From contig PUQB01000074.1 in NCBI GenBank assembly GCA_003024785.1, positions 628,304 through 692,303 of the forward strand: 64,000 nt of DNA, read 5' to 3'. The notes beneath the pieces were generated by a model that saw nothing but the letters and a program-made list of their open reading frames with translations, did not search any database and was not told where the DNA came from. Each line of letters begins with the position of its first letter. Position 1 is the stretch's first letter. A program made the position numbers and the translations under genes. This stretch comes from Selaginella tamariscina. Taxonomy: Eukaryota > Streptophyta > Lycopodiopsida > Selaginellales > Selaginellaceae. This document shows positions 59,953 to 64,000 of the stretch, one piece after another.

Positions 59953-61627
59953 ACTGTTAAAGTTTTAACTTGGAGGTTAACACGTGGCAACACGTGGCTA
60001 CCAAGTGGCCTTCCAACATTAATTCCATGTGTGAGTAATGCTAAGTCTTCCAAGACAACCCCTAGAGCCTGACTTAGATGCCCAAATAGGCATAAAACTT
60101 AGGGTTCTACCCTAAGTCCCCTAGAATGACTATCCCATGAACTTTAGAGGATAACCCAAGTAGACTTAGGGTCCTGTCTCAATAAACCTATACAGGCTCA
60201 TGCCCTAACCTCATCAAGGAGATATGCTTACACATACCCCCATAATAAAGGTAAGGCATCGTCACTTACCCCTTGAGAAATCACCCTCATTTGGGAGTAC
60301 AACCCCTTTAGGGCAATAAGGAGTACCTTGAACCATGACTAACCCCTAAGGGTTTGAGTGGCCAAGTCATACCCTAGACCTAGGGCTAGTACTTAGTGAA
60401 GACATAAGTGTATACCATACGCATGAGTGTTCTACTAAGCAAACTCCCCAAGGTTAGATTTGGATAACCCTAAGTACATAACCCTACAAGTGTCTCATGA
60501 AAAGGGCTCCTACTAATGGGCTTAGGTTGATCAACCCCTGGATTCCAAGGAAAATACCCCTAACAAGTGTGCCAATAGCACACCTAGTTACAAGACTTAA
60601 CCTTCCTTGAGTTGATGCCAAAGGCTTAGTACCCTGATGAGAGCACAAGTACATTTGCTTACTAGAGTATCCAACCCCTTGGCGTTAAACCCCAAAAGGT
60701 GTGCCTTAGGCATTGGATTGTGTGCCATCTAACCTAGTGTCACATTTTCATGTGACACTATTTCTCAAATATGGGTTATCATACCATAGCCCCTTAGATT
60801 CAAGAGTTGCACTAATGTAGCTCTCCAATGCCAACTTTAGAACCCCTATGTGATCCCTTACCTGCTAGCTAAGGTCCCATGCCTATAATTGGACAAGGAC
60901 ACGAACATGCCCTACTTAGTTGTGAGTGTTAGTCTTAACTTGTCATGAAGGAGGAGGCTGGAGATAAGCCTCAATCTCTGACTCTTGGAACATGCAGTCC
61001 AATGAGACCTCCTATGCATGGATTCACCAACGTTAAGGGTAGGCTACCCCAAAGGTGGGACGCACCCTATTGTCTGGAAGTTGAGGCAGCACAATAAAGG
61101 GTTGTGCCTTGACGACACAAACTAAAGTTTGCACCGAAAGAAGTATAATGAACTTAGTCATGAACCCAAGAACCCTCACTCTTACATACTTTACCTTATT
61201 TATGTGATGGAGAGCCCCCCCCATTTTTTCCTATATGTGTAAGTGGGATGGCATGAAATGCCAGCCCCTTAGTTAAATGAGATGAGTTTTAATTAATTAA
61301 CTTCTACCCCTAAACCCTACCTGAAGGGTGGGGATTTAGGATGTAGGTCAACTCTAGGGGTGTTCCTAACCTATTTAACATGCTGATCTACATTAACCGA
61401 AAAACCTAACTGGGACATCAAAATTGAGGGTGGGTTTTTTAAAAGGTAAGTTTTAGCTTTGCCTAGAGTTTCTTGAAAATACCTAATGACACCTGGCCAA
61501 ACCATCACCAGATACTCAAGTACTAAGTGGGCTTGTTTCCTACTACATCTAGGGTCCATCAACATAGTACAATAGATAACAATAGTCAACGTCCAAAGTA
61601 AAAAGGAGTCATACAAAAACTATGACA
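59953..61627 (-). repeat. 3' LTR of the nested element
   Basis: The most diverged of the full-length LTRs in the window, but colinear with 12135-13838 throughout. Confidence 0.87.
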
Positions 61628-64000
61628 CACTCCTCGCCTTTGAAAATGTCAACATCCTCGTTGATGTCCAACTCCAAAACTAGATAATGTTAGAGAAAAT
61701 TAACCAAAACTGACATATCACTCTATGCGGAGTCAGCAAAAAGTTCACATGCATTACGCAAAACCAAGTACTTCAGAATAGTCATTCACTGAGTCATAAC
61801 TCAGTTGCCGAGGGCACCACCTGATACATGAAGTCACTTGGAGACCTTTTGCATGTCTACAAAGTTTGTCACTCGACGCAAATAACATAGTGGTTAATTT
61901 CTTTACTTAACTAGAATTTATATTGGAGGCCTTTAGTTAATGTTGAATGTCGGCCCCTAGGTTAAGAAGAAATAAAACCTTTGCCTTATTCCTTAATTTT
62001 TAAACATACTTAATGACCATGTCATCAAGTGCATATAAGCAATTTGAACCATCTCAAATGCTTAACCCAACGCCTTCGCGTTTTTTAGATTTTCCAATGG
62101 TTCCATATCTTCACATGTTACGGTATTATAGCCTTACATTCTGCATCCCTCGGTGTTTCTCATTACCCCTTACATAAGGGTTTGCTACTATACCTATCCA
62201 CTGTTAGTGTATAGCTACACTAGACTAGGTATGAGACATTTATCAGTATTAAGTACTATTTTCAAAACCTAGACAACAAGGTCTCGCGAACCTAAAATTA
62301 GCCCATCCACTTGATGTGTCATTAATAACTTCATTCCTAATGAGAATTAAATTTAGGTTAAATCCACGATCAAGTGTCATAGCACTAATATTCATTTTTT
62401 TTTGCAACCGACATTGTACTCTTTAATAACACCGACCAATTTAGGGAACATAACATACCTTTTTATCAACTTAATGTGGAAATCAAGAAACCAAACTTAC
62501 ATCTAGTGCCTCAATCAGCAATCTCTAGATATCACGAGTCTTAGTTAACCTTTCTTATTGTACTCATTCTCCAAAGAACACAAAAGCCATTCAATAATTC
62601 CTAACTCCCTATATTACTATGTTCAAAATACTGAATTTTAAAACTTAATTTCCATGATGAGAGTCTTCATGAATTCAGAATACTGCACAGTTTCGTAACA
62701 TTAACTTTATTTCCAACTCTCAAAATGATTATGTAAATGTTCCTCACCACTATACCGAAGCATATCATTTCCACTAATTCAAGCAATTAGTGTTTTGATA
62801 AACATTTTTTTAAACTAATCCTTATTCCATAAACAGTTAAATTTTCAATATTGATACTCTCGAATTGATAATGATCATCTTAACGTTCAAATCTTAAGTT
62901 TATTAACTAGTTATTACATTAGTAAATATAACCTTACAATCGTATTAATTTATTGAAATGCAAGAACTGTAATTTAGATTTTGGACTTAGTTTATATGAA
63001 TTGAACTTCAGTTTTGAGGTGGAAATATAATGTTACTTTAGTATTTCGAGGAACCATTCAAAGATTAAAAAAAATCATGAACTAGTGTTTGGTTCATCTA
63101 AGTAATTTAATAAGATATTATTTTCCACACTAATATTATCATGACACTGAAGTGCCACACTAATTTCATGTTGTAGTTATATCTCATAATTCAGTAAAAC
63201 TTACCACACATAAGTTTAGTTCAATACGTCGAACTAAGATACACTATATTTTGGACACCTAGCAATCCACAAAGTACCACATTGCTCCTTAAGTAATGTA
63301 TTGAGAAACACTTCATTTCTCAACTAACTTGAAAATACATTTTAAATTACTACACTAAGGTACTGCCTTATCAAAGTGTTGAACTCAAATCCGCTTGAGT
63401 CTTTATATTTCATGATTTGGCCACCTCATGTGATTATAACCAAGTTTCAATATTGAACTCTCCAAACTCAATATTCAAGGGATACTATACTTTGCTAAGT
63501 CATTTATAATCAATCTTAGAAAGACTGTCACAAAGACTTCAAAGTCTAGAGTATAAATATTTTAATAAATGAGATGATAAGAAACCTCATATTCTCGAAC
63601 TTGATATAGAACGTATGCTAAGAACCTTGAATCATGATCATCTAGAAGGGACACCAACTTCTTGAGCTAATCTCATAACTTGATATCATACTTTGAACTA
63701 AACTCAAGGAACACCGTCAAACCTTGAGCCAAGAAAGTCCTACTTCCTTATATTTAAGAGGATTGAAGATACATACTTTGTATATTTTCTGAATGCCCAC
63801 ATTTGTGACCATGATCCCAAGTCAAGAAACCAACTTTCTTTGAATAATTGTATTCAACTTCACGATGAAGTTGATTTCAAAATCAACTTAGGGAGTTCAC
63901 TTTTACCAGGTTGTATGCCATAGGAGTGTGTACGGCCTGGGGTTTAATTTGACCTTTTTTGACCGTTTATGGTTTAGGATGGGGGTTAACAATTTTCTTA
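59953..64000 (-). mobile_element. Member of the 7-kb LTR family, nested, running off the window
   Basis: LTR 59953-61627 (1.68 kb, TGTTAAAG to ACTATGACA on +), then a polypurine tract (minus, AAAGGCGAGGAGTG) at about 61628-61642. The internal region follows the 13.84-16.2 kb sequence to the window end. Orientation is minus, so this is the 3' LTR; the 5' LTR is outside. The expected duplication partner of the left flank ATAAC is therefore not visible. The internal region again lacks coding domains. Confidence 0.87.

Overview
The window is AT-rich nuclear DNA of a land plant that almost certainly makes swimming sperm. It has intron-bearing chloroplast-type genes and a plant bHLH gene, plus the 3' end of a dynein heavy chain. 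Flowering plants and conifers lack dynein heavy chains, while bryophytes, lycophytes, ferns, cycads and Ginkgo keep them. Crinkler/RHS-type genes, in my recollection, are also reported from mosses and lycophytes. A bryophyte, lycophyte or fern is therefore the best guess; I cannot name the species. TG/CA, CT/GA and TA microsatellites are very dense, including inside most introns.

Region by region. 0-10 kb is the gene-dense part: EGY1 (chloroplast site-2 protease) on +, a degenerate receptor-like pseudokinase on -, an unidentified - strand gene with an armadillo-like stretch, and a PRS3/PRS4-type ribose-phosphate pyrophosphokinase on +. 10-22 kb is mostly one LTR retrotransposon family: a complete 7.15-kb element with target-site duplications (12135-19286) and a solo LTR (19701-21466). 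22.7-25.3 kb and 35.8-43.3 kb are two copies of a duplicated segment carrying Crinkler/RHS-type (CR) effector-like pseudogenes. The second copy is split by a 4.9-kb Ty3-type retrotransposon (38144-43021), and the first copy preserves the empty target site. 26-35 kb holds local repeats, an F-box locus with a duplicated fragment, a perfect 35-bp hairpin and the dynein heavy chain 3' fragment. 43.9-45.7 kb is a truncated copy of the 7-kb LTR family.

46.3-52 kb (minus) is a decayed multi-domain element. Its recognisable parts are a ParB/sulfiredoxin-like domain and, downstream, what looks like a beta-class N6-adenine/N4-cytosine DNA methyltransferase. A related copy on + at 58-59.95 kb is interrupted by another LTR element that runs off the window end. 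Between them lie a bHLH transcription-factor gene with an ACT-like C-terminus (52.96-53.86 kb, minus) and two GATTAATC-cored minisatellites.

Several conserved genes (EGY1, PRS, the pseudokinase, the dynein fragment) carry frame breaks that would each be relieved by one missing base, usually in a homopolymer. This looks like assembly consensus error, so frameshifts elsewhere, including those in the CR copies, should not all be taken as real decay. The most novel material is the ParB plus DNA-methyltransferase repeat element and the paired CR (P-loop NTPase plus restriction-endonuclease-fold nuclease) loci.
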